Source: Rebecca billardiae RCC1528
Taxonomy: Eukaryota > Haptophyta
Reading direction: 5' to 3'
Length of the DNA stretch: 64,000 nucleotides
Assembly (NCBI GenBank): GCA_965240325.2
Contig: OZ251228.1
Span: 1,550,001 to 1,614,000, forward strand
Shown here: positions 31,212 through 41,506 of the stretch, piece by piece
How positions within the stretch are numbered: position 1 is the first letter of the stretch
Layout: every line of letters starts with the position of its first letter
The notes under the pieces: model-generated
What the model was told of the DNA's origin: nothing
What the model saw: only the letters and a program-made list of their open reading frames with translations
Database searches by the model: none
Made by a program: the position numbers and the translations under genes

Positions 31212-32093
31212 ATGGAGTCCGCCCCACCCCGGCGGTGGGTGCGCCCGCGCTCGGCGGTGCTCGCGGGCGTCGGCGCGTGCGCACTCGTCGCGCTGGTCGC
31301 GCTCGTGCGCTTGCGTGAGCTGCCCGCCTCGCGCGTGCGCTTCCATGCCACTTCGGACACTCTGGCGTGCTGCAAATACGTCGACGACGGGATGATGGAC
31401 GTGATCGATTGCCGCAACCACACGCACAAGCGCTGGTGCCAAGATCTGTGCTCGCACCAGAACAGCGATGACCCGCCGCCTTGCTTCAGGGCACATGCTG
31501 TGCCCACGAACGCGGCCCCGATCATCTCGCCGGAGCTCAGCGTGGGTGCACCCATGCACACGCTCCGCACCGAGCAAGGCTATCATCTGTGCCCGCAGCG
31601 CGGGTCCACTGCGCGGAGTTATCCGAATGTGCAGGCGTCGTGCAACCCCGCGTACTTTGGCCGGCACGGTGGGCACTGCACCAAAGTCGTTCACTGGATT
31701 CCGGAGCCGGACCAGGCGCGCCAAACATCGGAGCCAGGCTGCACCATGACGTGCATTGACCCCGCAGGCACCAACCACATCGGGCTCAACCGCGACTACG
31801 GCGCCTCGTGCTGGGCCAAGGACGGGTGCTGCCCGCCGCAGTACACGCGGCCGGCCGGGTACACGCACGTCACACAGTTCTCCGCGACCGGCCATTCCCT
31901 GGGCATCCGCCACTCGCTTCGCTTCGTCATCGACCCGGACTACCCCCTGTTCAACGGCACATACATTAAGGATGGAAAGCCTGCGGAGCCCACCGACAAA
32001 TCACGCAATGGCCGTCCTAATTGGCCAGACGAAGCGGCGGCAGAACCCGACACTGCCACCGAGCGCTGGAAGAGCAGCCGCTGGGAGATGTGA
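31212..32093 (+). CDS. Cys-rich type II membrane or secreted protein, unknown
   Basis: A single-exon 293-residue protein; the ATG at 31212 has A at -3 and G at +4. A basic stretch (RRWVRPR) precedes one hydrophobic segment (SAVLAGVGACALVALVALV) at about residues 14-33, which gives a type II signal anchor or uncleaved signal. The luminal or extracellular part has about 15 cysteines in clusters such as LACCKY, WCQDLCSH, GCTMTC and DGCCPP, plus two possible N-glycosylation sites (NHT and NGT). I recognise no family. The disulfide-rich pattern suggests an extracellular or Golgi-lumen domain. Confidence 0.6.
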   Translation: MESAPPRRWVRPRSAVLAGVGACALVALVALVRLRELPASRVRFHATSDTLACCKYVDDGMMDVIDCRNHTHKRWCQDLCSHQNSDDPPPCFRAHAVPTNAAPIISPELSVGAPMHTLRTEQGYHLCPQRGSTARSYPNVQASCNPAYFGRHGGHCTKVVHWIPEPDQARQTSEPGCTMTCIDPAGTNHIGLNRDYGASCWAKDGCCPPQYTRPAGYTHVTQFSATGHSLGIRHSLRFVIDPDYPLFNGTYIKDGKPAEPTDKSRNGRPNWPDEAAAEPDTATERWKSSRWEM

Positions 32094-33007
32094 CGCCGCG
32101 GCGTCGAGGCGCACGCGCACCTCAGCACGCTGGGCGCCGCCAACGCTTCGCAGGTGGGCTGCTCGGGTACCAGCGGCGGCCGCCTACTGGAGTTGGACCC
32201 GGCTCCCGCTGGGCCCGCGGACCGTGGGCGACTGGGCGACGACACCGACCGGGCGACACGGTCACGGCGACCGCTTTGTCGGCGGCGTCGGGAGCAGTGA
32301 CCGGCGGACGACGACGAATGAATCGGATCCCGGATCACTGCAGACATCACTCTAAGTAAGTGGCCATCGCGTTAGTTGTCTGTAGTGTCTGTCTGTTGAG
32401 GGCGCTAACTGGGCACTACCACTCACACTGGATTCTGTCATCTGACAATTTCTGACATCTGTAGTCGGTCACTACTATGATAAGTCTCTGACGAATAACT
32501 TCTGTCGTGCCGAACGGTGCGTGAGTACGGTGCCGACTCACGACCGCACTGCCACTGTGACTGGTTATTGTCGCCCTGCGGTCTGTGCCACAGTCTGAGT
32601 CTGTGGCCTCCCGGCGGCGGGGTGCCTGCGGTAGTGGCCTGTGGGCTCGGAGTGGCGCCCTGGCACTAGTCACTCAAGTCAGTGCGGCAGCTTGTCGATT
32701 CCGGAGTCGGTCCGCGGACGGCTGCGCAGCAACAGCAGCAGTGAATGAAGCTGCGGCCTGCAGCCTTCCAGCGCCGACAGGTCGGCAGCCGGCCGCGCCC
32801 CCGGCCGCCGGCCGGGCCAGAAGTCTCCGGCCCAGACTCCAGAGGGTAGGAGGGAAAGCACGCTGCGCACTGCCGAGACAGCGGCAGGCAGTCCGCCACG
32901 GCGGCGAATCGGCTGAGGCGGCCCTGGATCGGCAGATGAGCCGCAATCCGAGTGCAAGCACAGCGCACACTCCCAATGCGACCCCACAGCACGGCTCGCG
33001 CGCGCGC
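32094..33007. other. Convergent intergenic region, no gene seen
   Basis: The spacer between the Cys-rich protein stop and the UBXN7 stop. Open frames are short and of mixed character; nothing is supported. Confidence 0.4.
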
Positions 33008-34632
33008 CTAGGCGTCATCCTCTGCGAGCAGGAGGATCGCGCTCCCGCTGTCAAGGAGCCCACTCAGCGGGCTGTCAAACCCGCGCAGCTCGCCCTTTGG
33101 AATCGTCTGCACGAGCTTCCACGCGCGCGCGCTCGACAGGCGGTGCCCGCTCGCGTGCACGTGCGCGAGGACCGCGCCCATGGGCGTGCTGACCTCGAAA
33201 ATGCGTGGCGCCGACCTGCGAGGGACGGACGGCGGGACGGGGCGCGCGGGGCGCGTGGTGACTGACTGCCGCGCGCGCCTCGACTTGCGCGCGGCGTGCA
33301 GCCTGGGGCGCGCGGCCGCGGGTGCGCACCTGGAGCCATCTGGCAACCTGAGCGCAAGGCGCACACAGCCGGGGCCGGCACCCGCCGGCTCTGGGCCCGG
33401 CGCGCGCTCCGCCCAGAACGCGTCGTCCGCCGCTGGGTCGGACGGCGCTGGCTCCGCGCCGGAAGGCGCCGAGCCGCTGCCGAGCGTTCGTCCGGGCGGC
33501 GAGGCCGCAGCGTCCGTGGCTGCCAGCCCCGGCGCGGCGTGGGCGGGCATGGCGGAGGCGGCGCCCGCGCGGACGGGCGAGTGCGCGGGCAGCGCGTTGA
33601 TCGAGGGCATCGGCTGCAGGTCCTTGTCCGCGTACGTCATCAGCAGGTCGAGCAGCCGCTCCGCCGTGACGAAGCCCGTCATCGCCTTGCACAGCTCGCC
33701 CGTGCGCGGGTCGAGCACACCGATGTGCGGCAGCTGCTGGCTGTTGCGCAGGTAGTAGGAGACGTAGCGCGAGCCGTGCTGCGAGTCGTGGTACTGCTGC
33801 CAGAAGAGGAAGTGCGCGCCGATCACCGCTCTGCGCGCCGAGTCGGCACGCACCAGGCGCGGCGCCAGAGCCGGGAGCGCGCGGGGTGGGAGGGGTGGGC
33901 GGTGAGTGAGTGATGCGCCATAGCCTGGCCTCCGCTTCGCCGCGCGGCGCGAGCGCAAGCGCGCGCGGCGCACCGCAGGGCCTCGTCGCGCCAGGTGTCC
34001 GCATTGAGCTGCTGCGACGCGAACTCGATCGGCGACTGGATGTTCACCAGCAGCCACCTGCCCTGCTCCTGCCCCGCGGCGCGCAGCTCGTCAAAGCCCG
34101 ACGGAAAGCACAGCTCAGTCGGCGCGCGGTAAATATCTGCGAGGTTCTTGGGCTTCTTGGCGCGGTCGACGGGATCCTCGGCGGCCGACGCGCGCTCCTG
34201 GAGATCGTTCGCCTCCTGCTCAAAGTCGCGGAACGCCTCCTGCTTGTGCACGACCGGCCCCGACGGCAGCCCCGGCACGGCGCCCGGTATCGGCTGCACG
34301 TTGGCCGCGTGGTGAGAAGGCACATCGACCAGCTTGTGGACACGCTGCGGGATGGGCGCGCGCACGACTTCCTCCATGTCGCCCGCCATCATCGAGTCGT
34401 CGAGCTCCGCGATGGCCCGCGCCGTCGCGGCGTCCATGTCGTCAGTGGCCGCATTGCCCACCCCGCCCGCCGCGGCCGGCACGGCCGCAGCGTCCCCAGC
34501 CGCGAGGAAGGTATTGATCGCGCGGTCGAGATCCCAGTTATTGGCCTCGAGGTACGACAGGGCCACGGCGTCATCGCACCCCGCGACCGCGAGGAAGGTC
34601 GCCACCTTCTCGCCGCGCTCCGCCTCGGACAT
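33008..34632 (-). CDS. UBXN7: UBA-UAS-UBX protein (UBXN7/Ubx5 type), p97 adaptor, three exons
   Basis: Exons 34632-33974, 33830-33330 and 33215-33008 join in phase to give 455 residues. UBXN7-type proteins link the AAA ATPase p97/Cdc48 to ubiquitylated clients. The N-terminal UBA-like helix bundle (VATFLAVAGCDDAVALSYLE, ending DLDRAINTFL) covers residues 9-44. A UAS thioredoxin-like domain starts at LADIYRAPTELCFPSGFDEL and runs across the first intron to YLRNSQQLPHIGVLDPRTG. The C-terminal UBX domain begins at CVRLALRLPDGSR and continues in exon 3 (FEVSTPMGAVLAHV). Introns are 143 and 114 nt. An alternative ATG at 34749 has a stronger context and would add 39 residues without a domain; I chose 34632 because the UBA domain normally starts the protein. 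Confidence 0.88.
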
Positions 34633-34834
34633 CGCCCGCCGCCAACGACCTGCACGCGCGGCGGTCGTCCGCGCTTCGGCAGCGGCCAAGCGGCAAGCGG
34701 GTAGTACCAAGCACCTGGGTAAAATCGCGCGCGGCGCGGCGGCGGCCATCGTGCTCGCGCGTCGATTTCACGCACTCTGACCGAGCACGAGGCCGCTCGA
34801 CGTCGGCCGGAAGCTTCGTCATTAGACGACGACG
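34633..34834. promoter_or_regulatory. Shared divergent upstream region, UBXN7/IF-2
   Basis: 202 bp between start codons, or 85 bp if UBXN7 starts at 34749. Bidirectional promoter inferred. Confidence 0.35.
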
Positions 34835-35295
34835 ATGGGCTCCGCACGCATGCCGCTCGTCGCGTGGAGCATGGCGCTCGCGGTGGTCGTCGGCGCGGTG
34901 TGCTCATCGGCGCATACGCACGTGCGCTCGGCCGCATGCCCCTCGCGGACCACGCTGACGCCGCGCGCGCGGCTCGCGACGACGGCCCCTGCTGAGCCGC
35001 CCCGCGCTCGTAGCGCGCTCGTCTCTCGCATGCTGTGCACGATGTCGTCCGACGTGGACGTGGGCACGCAGCGTGACGGCCCCTCGTCGTCCACGGAGGA
35101 CGGCAGGAGCCCAAACAGGGAGAACTCCGACGGCAGGAGGAGCCCGCGCAGCGGTGGTGGCGGCGGTGGCAACTATGCCGGCCGCGGCGGCCAGCAGCGT
35201 GGTCAGCGCCGCCCGCCGCCAGGCGGCAACCGGCGACCGCAGGAGGCCGCCATCGAGCTGAAAGAGCCCATGGTCTTCGTGCACCGCAGTGAGCT

Positions 35296-35332
<37 letters not shown>

Positions 35333-37876
35333 GGGCGCGGCGATGGGCGCGGTCAGCGCCCGCAGCAGGACCGCGGCGGCGGCGGCGGTGGCAGGCCGGG
35401 CGCCCGCACCGACGGCCGGAGCGGGGGCGGCGTGGGCACCGCGAGCGCAGGCGGCGCCGATCGCTCGCCGTCCGCCCCGCGCGCCGATCCGCCGGGCGGG
35501 CGCGACGTGCCCCCGAGCAAGCGCTTCGCCAACAACGCGCCGCGCGGCGCCGCAAAGGGCAAGAAGGACTGGGCCTCAGAGAAGCGCAAGGAGCCCAACC
35601 AGAAGCGGCTGCTCAAGTCGAAGCTCTCGTCCGCCGACGCGATGGACGGCGACGTCAAGTTCAAGGGGCGGCGCAAGGGCAAGTCCGGCGGCGGCGGCGC
35701 GGGGCGCGTCCCCGTCAAGCCCAAGCTCACCGAGGTCACGATCCCGGAGGTGATCACGGTGGGTGACCTGGCGACCACGCTCGAGTCAAACGCTGCCGCT
35801 GTGATCAAGGACCTGATGAAGATGGGCGTGCTCGCCTCGGTCTCGCAGCCGATCACGGGCGACCAGGCCGCGGCGGTGGCGGAGGGGATGGGCCTCACGG
35901 TCAACCGCGGCACCGACGTCGAGGCCGAGACCCGCGCCCTCGAGGTGGACGAGGACTCTGCGGAGGAGCTGGAGGAGCGCCCGCCGATCGTGACGGTGAT
36001 GGGCCACGTCGACCACGGCAAGACCTCGCTGCTCGACGCGCTGCGCTCGACCCGCGTGACGGCGGGCGAGGCCGGCGGGATCACGCAGCACCTCGGCTCG
36101 TACCAGCTCACCACCGACGACGGCAAGCTCGTCACCTTCCTCGACACCCCCGGCCACGCCGCCTTCTCGGCTATGCGCTCGCGCGGCGCCAACGTGACCG
36201 ACATTGTGATCCTTGTGGTGGCGGCGGACGACGGCGTCAAGCAGCAGACGGTCGAGGCGATCAAGTGCGCGCGGCGCGGCGTGCGCGGCGCGGCGTGCGC
36301 GGCGCGGCGTGCGAGGCGGCGGGCGCCGGCCGGAGCCGACGAGCGCGGGCCGTGCCCGCGGCCGGCTCCCCGCGCGAGCCGGCGGCTCACGCGCCGCCGC
36401 GCGCCCCGGTGCATCCGCGCACGCACGACCCCCGCCCGCGCCTCTGCCTCGCGGCGCGCAGGGCGGCCAAGGCGGCCGGTTGCCCGATCATCGTCGCCAT
36501 CAACAAGGTGGACAAGGAAGGGGCCAACCCGGAGAAAGTCGGTGCGTGCGGGCCGCGGGGTCGGCGAGGCGCTCGAGCCGGCGCGCGCGCGCGCGTGCCC
36601 CGGGGCAGGCATGATGACCCAGTCGCCGCGCGCTCGCTGCCGCGCCCGCCTCCGCGCAGGCCTCGAGCTGCTGGAGCACGACGTGGTCCTCGAGCAGTTC
36701 GGCGGCGAGATCATGTCCTCCGAGGTCTCCGCGCTGCAGGGCCAGGGCCTCGACGGGCTGCTCGAGAAGATTGGCCTGCTCGCTGAGCTGCTCGAGCTGC
36801 GCTCCAACCCGAAGCGACCGGGCGAGGGCGTGGCGGTCGAGGCGCGGATGGAGCGTGGCGTCGGGCCGGTGGCGACGACGATCGTGCAGCGGGGCACGCT
36901 GCACGTGGGCGACATCGTCGTGGCCGGCTCGACGTGGGGGCGCGTGCGCAAGCTCGTCGTCAACGGCGACGAGGTCGAGGCGGCGCCGCCCGGCTGCCCG
37001 GTTGACGTGCTCGGGCTGCAGGGCGTGCCCAACGCGGGCGACAGCTTGCGCGTCGCAGACTCTGAGCAGCTCGCGCGGCAGATCGCCGACGTGCGCGCGC
37101 AGCGCGACCGCGAGCAGCGCGCGGCGGTGCTCTTCTCCGCGCAGGCCGACACGGCGCAGAAGGAGCTCTTCGGCGAGCTCCAGCGCGACTACAAGGCCTC
37201 GTCCATCGACGTGGTCATCAAGGCGGACGTCCAGGGCTCGGCCGAGGCGCTCCAGTCGGCGATCGAGGGGCTGGCGCAGACGGACTCGTTCGGCTACTCG
37301 GCGACGTGCCGCGTGCTGCGCGCCGGCGCGGGCGAGCTGACGCTGGAGGACATCCAGCTCGCGTCGGTCTCGGACGCCCTCGTCGTCGCGTTCAACACGC
37401 AGCCCTCCGCCGCGACCCTCGCCGAGGCGGAGCGGCTCGGCATCACCATCGTGAAGCACTCGATCGTGTACGACGCGCTCGACGACGTGAGCGCGCGCCT
37501 CTCCGACCTGGTCGCGCCGCCCGCGTCCAAGTGGCTGGGCACGGTGACCGGCCGCGCGGACGTGATGCAGACCTTCAAGATCGGCAAGGGCATCGGCATG
37601 GTCGCGGGCTGCAAGGTCACCGAGGGCAAGATGCAGCGCGGCTCCAACCTGCGCGTGATCCGCGGCAAGCAGGTGATGCACGAGGGCAAGATCAACCAGC
37701 TGCGCTATCTCAAGGACATCGTCGAGGTGGTGGACGAGGGCTCGGAGTGCGGCATCTCCTTCGACACGTTCGACGGCGTCAAGGAGGGCGACGTCGTCGA
37801 GTGCTACGTCGGCGGCGGCGGCGGTGGCGACGACGACGACGACGACAGCCCGGCGAGCGGCAGTGACGACGAGTAG
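34835..37876 (+). CDS. infB: Organellar translation initiation factor IF-2, three exons
   Basis: Proposed exons are 34835-36294, 36462-36541 and 36660-37876 (918 residues). IF-2 is the GTPase that brings initiator tRNA to the bacterial-type ribosome of plastids or mitochondria. GTPase motifs are in order: GHVDHGKT at about 390, [13 protein letters not shown], then NKVD (in exon 2) and SALQGQG (exon 3), followed by IF-2 domains II-IV. An IF2N-like segment precedes the GTPase. The leader has a signal-peptide-like hydrophobic stretch ([16 protein letters not shown]) then an Arg/Ser/Thr-rich region, which fits a bipartite complex-plastid presequence better than a mitochondrial one. A Gly-rich linker covers about residues 105-215. 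The second intron is clear (GTCG|GTGCGT...GCGCAG|GC). The first donor is ambiguous: the GT option used here leaves a few extra residues, and a GC donor at 36271 fits the family better. Confidence 0.9.
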
Positions 37877-38408
37877 TGAGTGACCTGAGTCCTGACGTGT
37901 CCCGCGCCTCCGCCGCCCGTACGCCGTCGCCGACGGTCTACCCCGCCGCCGCCGGCCGCCTCCCGGCCGCAGCCATTACTGTGTTGACGGCGAGAAAGCT
38001 GACATTCGATGAGGACTGCTAAGTGTCACGCCGCTGCTACTTCATCTGCTTACTGTCGTCGCGTCATCATTATAATGCTGGTCAAAAATTTCTGCTAGCT
38101 ATTGGTAGTTCGTGAATCGTCATCGTGGGCGTGCCGCGCGAATATGAATAACTAATTATATAATAAAACATATATATATATATTAAATATATATATTTTA
38201 AAATATAAATAAGCTGTCAAACTACTGACAACTGTGCTAGCGCAGCAGACCGCCTAGCTATAGTTAATAGCAGCTGCTGCTACGTACGTCGACGTATAAA
38301 TAGTCGCGTATATGGTACTGATGAGTCGGATGAGGTGACGGGACGAGAAGCCCGAGGCCTATCTTTCGCTCGTTCAGGCACGCACGACCGTATACCACGT
38401 CCACGTTA
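37877..38408. other. AT-rich convergent intergenic region
   Basis: The spacer between the IF-2 and TPR-CHAT stop codons, with a TA-rich core around 38165-38210. No gene is seen. Confidence 0.4.
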
Positions 38409-41381
38409 TTATGCACGAGGAGCGCCAAAGACGACGAAGGGCGCCCAGTGGCGCACCTTGAAGCGCCGCCGGGGCGCGTCGCGGGCCTCGCTGGTGGCAG
38501 CGCCGCCTGAGGCGGTGCCGACGCCTCGATGTCGGCTCAGAAGGGCGCACATCGTCTCGCGCATCGCGGCTGCGACGTCGATGGTGCCGTCGTTCGAGCC
38601 GCCCGCGCCCGCGTCGGTGCCGCCCCGCAGCCGCCGCAGCTGTGAGCCGAGCTCCCCCGTATACAGCTCGGCCATGAACCGCTCGGTCTGCTCGTCGTTC
38701 ACCGGCCACAGCGAGGCGACCAGCGTCTGGCAGCCGGCCGCGAGGAAGGCGCGCGAGATGCCGAGCAGGCCCTCCGCGCTCAGCCGGCCGCGGAATGTGT
38801 CGCACGCGCTCAGCAGCACGAGCCGCGCGGCGCGCAGGTCGAGCTGCTGCACGTCGAGCACGCCAAGCAGCGCCTCCGCCTCGCTGCCGCCGTGCAGCAC
38901 GAGGCCACTCGGTGAGCCGTGCACCGCCAGGTGCACCAGGTGCTTACTGCCCAGCTCGCGCAGCACCTCCGCCTTCGTCGCGGCCGCGCCCCGCAGGCAC
39001 GCCACGTGCACCGCGTCCGTTCTGTCCAGCCCGAAGTCAACTTTCAGCGCCTCGATCTGCGCGTGCTCCAGATCGCTCAGCGCCTCGCCCACCACGTCGC
39101 CCACCGCCAGCTGCTCGGCGATTTGCTCGCGCTCGGCGCGGCGCAGCTCGCCCAGCTGGATGCGCGTGCTACCGTCGATCGCACGAGCCTCCACCCACCT
39201 GCACGGCGAGCCGCGGCTCGAGGCGCGCACGTCCCTGCGCGCCGCGTCGACGTCCTCTTCAGTCCGCAGCGTCCACGGCATCGCCTGCGCAGAGTAGTCC
39301 GACACGCCCGCGACCAGCGCGTGCAGTTTCCCCTCGTCGCCGAGCGGCGTCGGCCGCGGCCGCGCCTCGAGCTGGAGCAGTGCGCCCACGGACGGAGCGA
39401 GGCACAGCGGATGGCGCTGGATCAGGTACTGCCCGTGCGCGTCGCGCAGCGCGGCGAAGGGCAGCGCGTACAGGTGGCTGTCCGGCAGCACGACCAGCGT
39501 CTCCCCGTGCCCGAGGGCGTCCCCGAAGGGCTCGACCAGCAGCTGATGGCACTGGCGGAGCAGCGCGTCGGCGGCAGCGTCGGCGTCTGCCTCGGCGTTG
39601 CGTTCGTACTCATCGCGCGGGCGCTTGCCCGCGCGCCCGCCCCCCAGCCGCACGGACGCCCGAACGCACTCGTCGGGCACGTTGGCGTCGTCCTCGTCGC
39701 ACGGCTCGCCCCGCGTCTCGACTGCGGCCGCGGGGGGCCCGGCCGGCTGCACGCCCTCGGCCTGGGCGCCGCTCGGTGCGCCGGTTGCCCTGCCTGCGGG
39801 CAGTATCCCAGCCACCGCGTCGCGAGTCGCCTGCACCAGCGCTTCGAGCGAGTGCTCGCCACGCCAAGCGAGATCACGGAAGAGCGGCTCGTCGTCCGGC
39901 GCTGGCCGCACCAGCCACGCCAGCACGCGCCTGTCGCCCACCTCCGAGAAGACGAGCAGGTGCGCGCGCTGCCGTACCGCGTACTCGCGCATCTGCTGCC
40001 ACGTGCGCGCTGGCTGCTGAGCGAGGCTGCGCTGCGGGCTCGCGGCTGCGGGTGCAGACTCCGCGGAGTGCTCGCCGTGGTGCCCCGCGAGGAGGAGCTC
40101 GAGGGAGCGCGCTCTGCTGCGCTCGGCCTCCTCGAGCGCCTCGAGCTTCCGGTCCAGCGCGACGAGCTCTCGCTGCAGCAGCTGCACGCACGAGCCTCGC
40201 GGCAGTCCGCGGTCGCCGAGCGCAATGCGCCAATCGTCTGAGCCCAGCCCGTGCCAGATGCGGTCATGGACGCGCAAGGCCTCGCGGCAGAAGTCCACCG
40301 CGCGATCGTGCTTGTCCTGCGCGGCACACGCCTTCCCGAGCAGACTCAGCGTCGTGTACTCGCCCGCAGCGTACCCGATCTCGCGGCTTATCTCGAGCGC
40401 CTGCTCAAAGCGCGGGATGGCGCGTGCCGGCTGCTCGAGCTCGAGGTACGCGTTGCCCAGGGCACACAGGGCCGTGCCCTCGCCGTGCCGGTCGTTGATC
40501 TCGCGCGTCGCGGCGAGGTGCTGCAAGTGCTCGTCCAGGCTGCGAATGTGGCCGCGCGCTTCGTCCACCTTGAGCTGTGTGATCACCTGAAAGCGCGGGT
40601 TGCCGCTCCTGCGGCTCACGTCGAGCGCGGGCTCAAGATGGCGGAGGGCATCCTCGCGCCGGCCGAGCTCCAAATATGCACTGCCCAGGCAGTCGCGGAT
40701 GCTCCCAACCACGTCCTCGGAGCTGCCGTAAGTCTCACAGTAACTGAGAGCGGACGTGCACGCCTCGATGGCCATCTCGTACTGGCCAAGGAAGCTGTAG
40801 ATGATGCCGAGGTTTTGCTTGGCGTTGATCACTGCGGTGGGGTCGGCGCAGCCGCTGCTGCTGGGCACGCTGGCGATCATGTCAAGGGCCCGTGCGGCGG
40901 ACTTGATGGCAGATTCGTGCATGCCACGGTGGGACAACACTAAGCTGAAGCTTGCTGCCACACGGGCCGCGCGCACCGCATCGCCGTGCCTGTACGCCAG
41001 GGGAAAGGCACGTTCGTAGCTCACCGATGCTGCCCGGTACCATCCCAAGGCACAGTGCACATGGCCGAGGCTCGTGTACTCGTCGACTACCTGTGACCAC
41101 ATGCTCGAATCGTGGTTCATGAGGTTTTCTTTCATTATAACCGCCTTCTGGTGATGACGGCATGCGTCCTCAAGCTGCCCGAGGCCCAGATACGCGCGGC
41201 CGAGTTTGCCCAAACAGGTGCTCAGGCCGTAGACGAAAGGAGCAGCGTGTGACTCACGAAGCAGTATCCGCGCGAACGTGTAGGACTCAACAGCGCGTTG
41301 GAGGTCGCCAGCGTCTAGGCAGGATGAGCCCTCTTGGATGAAAGGCTCGATCGAGGTGAGCAGCTGCTCTCGTTCATCCAT
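38409..41381 (-). CDS. TPR-CHAT protein (caspase-like CHAT protease with tetratricopeptide repeats)
   Basis: A single-exon 990-residue protein from the ATG at 41381. The N-terminal half is a run of tetratricopeptide repeats, for example YLGLGQLEDACRHHQKAV, SFLGQYEMAIEACTSALSY and ELGRREDALRHLEPALDV, ending around residue 390. A helical linker and an acidic insert lead to a C-terminal CHAT domain of the separase/caspase clan. The catalytic dyad is visible: His821 in HLVHLAVHGSP and Cys860 in LVLLSACDTFRG, followed by GLLGISRAFLAAG and VASLWPVND, both typical of CHAT. In bacteria such proteins act in regulated proteolysis and defence; in algae they are common but uncharacterised. The substrate is unknown. 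It is divergent from the Y-family polymerase with a 125-bp gap. Confidence 0.9.
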   Translation of the reverse strand: MDEREQLLTSIEPFIQEGSSCLDAGDLQRAVESYTFARILLRESHAAPFVYGLSTCLGKLGRAYLGLGQLEDACRHHQKAVIMKENLMNHDSSMWSQVVDEYTSLGHVHCALGWYRAASVSYERAFPLAYRHGDAVRAARVAASFSLVLSHRGMHESAIKSAARALDMIASVPSSSGCADPTAVINAKQNLGIIYSFLGQYEMAIEACTSALSYCETYGSSEDVVGSIRDCLGSAYLELGRREDALRHLEPALDVSRRSGNPRFQVITQLKVDEARGHIRSLDEHLQHLAATREINDRHGEGTALCALGNAYLELEQPARAIPRFEQALEISREIGYAAGEYTTLSLLGKACAAQDKHDRAVDFCREALRVHDRIWHGLGSDDWRIALGDRGLPRGSCVQLLQRELVALDRKLEALEEAERSRARSLELLLAGHHGEHSAESAPAAASPQRSLAQQPARTWQQMREYAVRQRAHLLVFSEVGDRRVLAWLVRPAPDDEPLFRDLAWRGEHSLEALVQATRDAVAGILPAGRATGAPSGAQAEGVQPAGPPAAAVETRGEPCDEDDANVPDECVRASVRLGGGRAGKRPRDEYERNAEADADAAADALLRQCHQLLVEPFGDALGHGETLVVLPDSHLYALPFAALRDAHGQYLIQRHPLCLAPSVGALLQLEARPRPTPLGDEGKLHALVAGVSDYSAQAMPWTLRTEEDVDAARRDVRASSRGSPCRWVEARAIDGSTRIQLGELRRAEREQIAEQLAVGDVVGEALSDLEHAQIEALKVDFGLDRTDAVHVACLRGAAATKAEVLRELGSKHLVHLAVHGSPSGLVLHGGSEAEALLGVLDVQQLDLRAARLVLLSACDTFRGRLSAEGLLGISRAFLAAGCQTLVASLWPVNDEQTERFMAELYTGELGSQLRRLRGGTDAGAGGSNDGTIDVAAAMRETMCALLSRHRGVGTASGGAATSEARDAPRRRFKVRHWAPFVVFGAPRA

Positions 41382-41506
41382 CGTGATGCGAGATCCGGCC
41401 GCGCAGGGGCTGCCACCGCAGTGCCGCCACCTCCGGATGCGCACCGAAGTTGCGGAGGCGTCCCACGACGAGCGATTCACGATGGCGGCGAATACGCGCT
41501 GAGAGC
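41382..41506. promoter_or_regulatory. Shared divergent upstream region, TPR-CHAT/Pol Y
   Basis: 125 bp between start codons on opposite strands; bidirectional promoter inferred. Confidence 0.4.

Noticed and set aside
30312-31913. 533-codon minus-strand frame
   Set aside because: Shadow of the Cys-rich gene plus intergenic sequence; its composition is Arg/Ala-rich with no domain.
35353-37152. 599-codon minus-strand frame
   Set aside because: Antisense shadow of the IF-2 gene.
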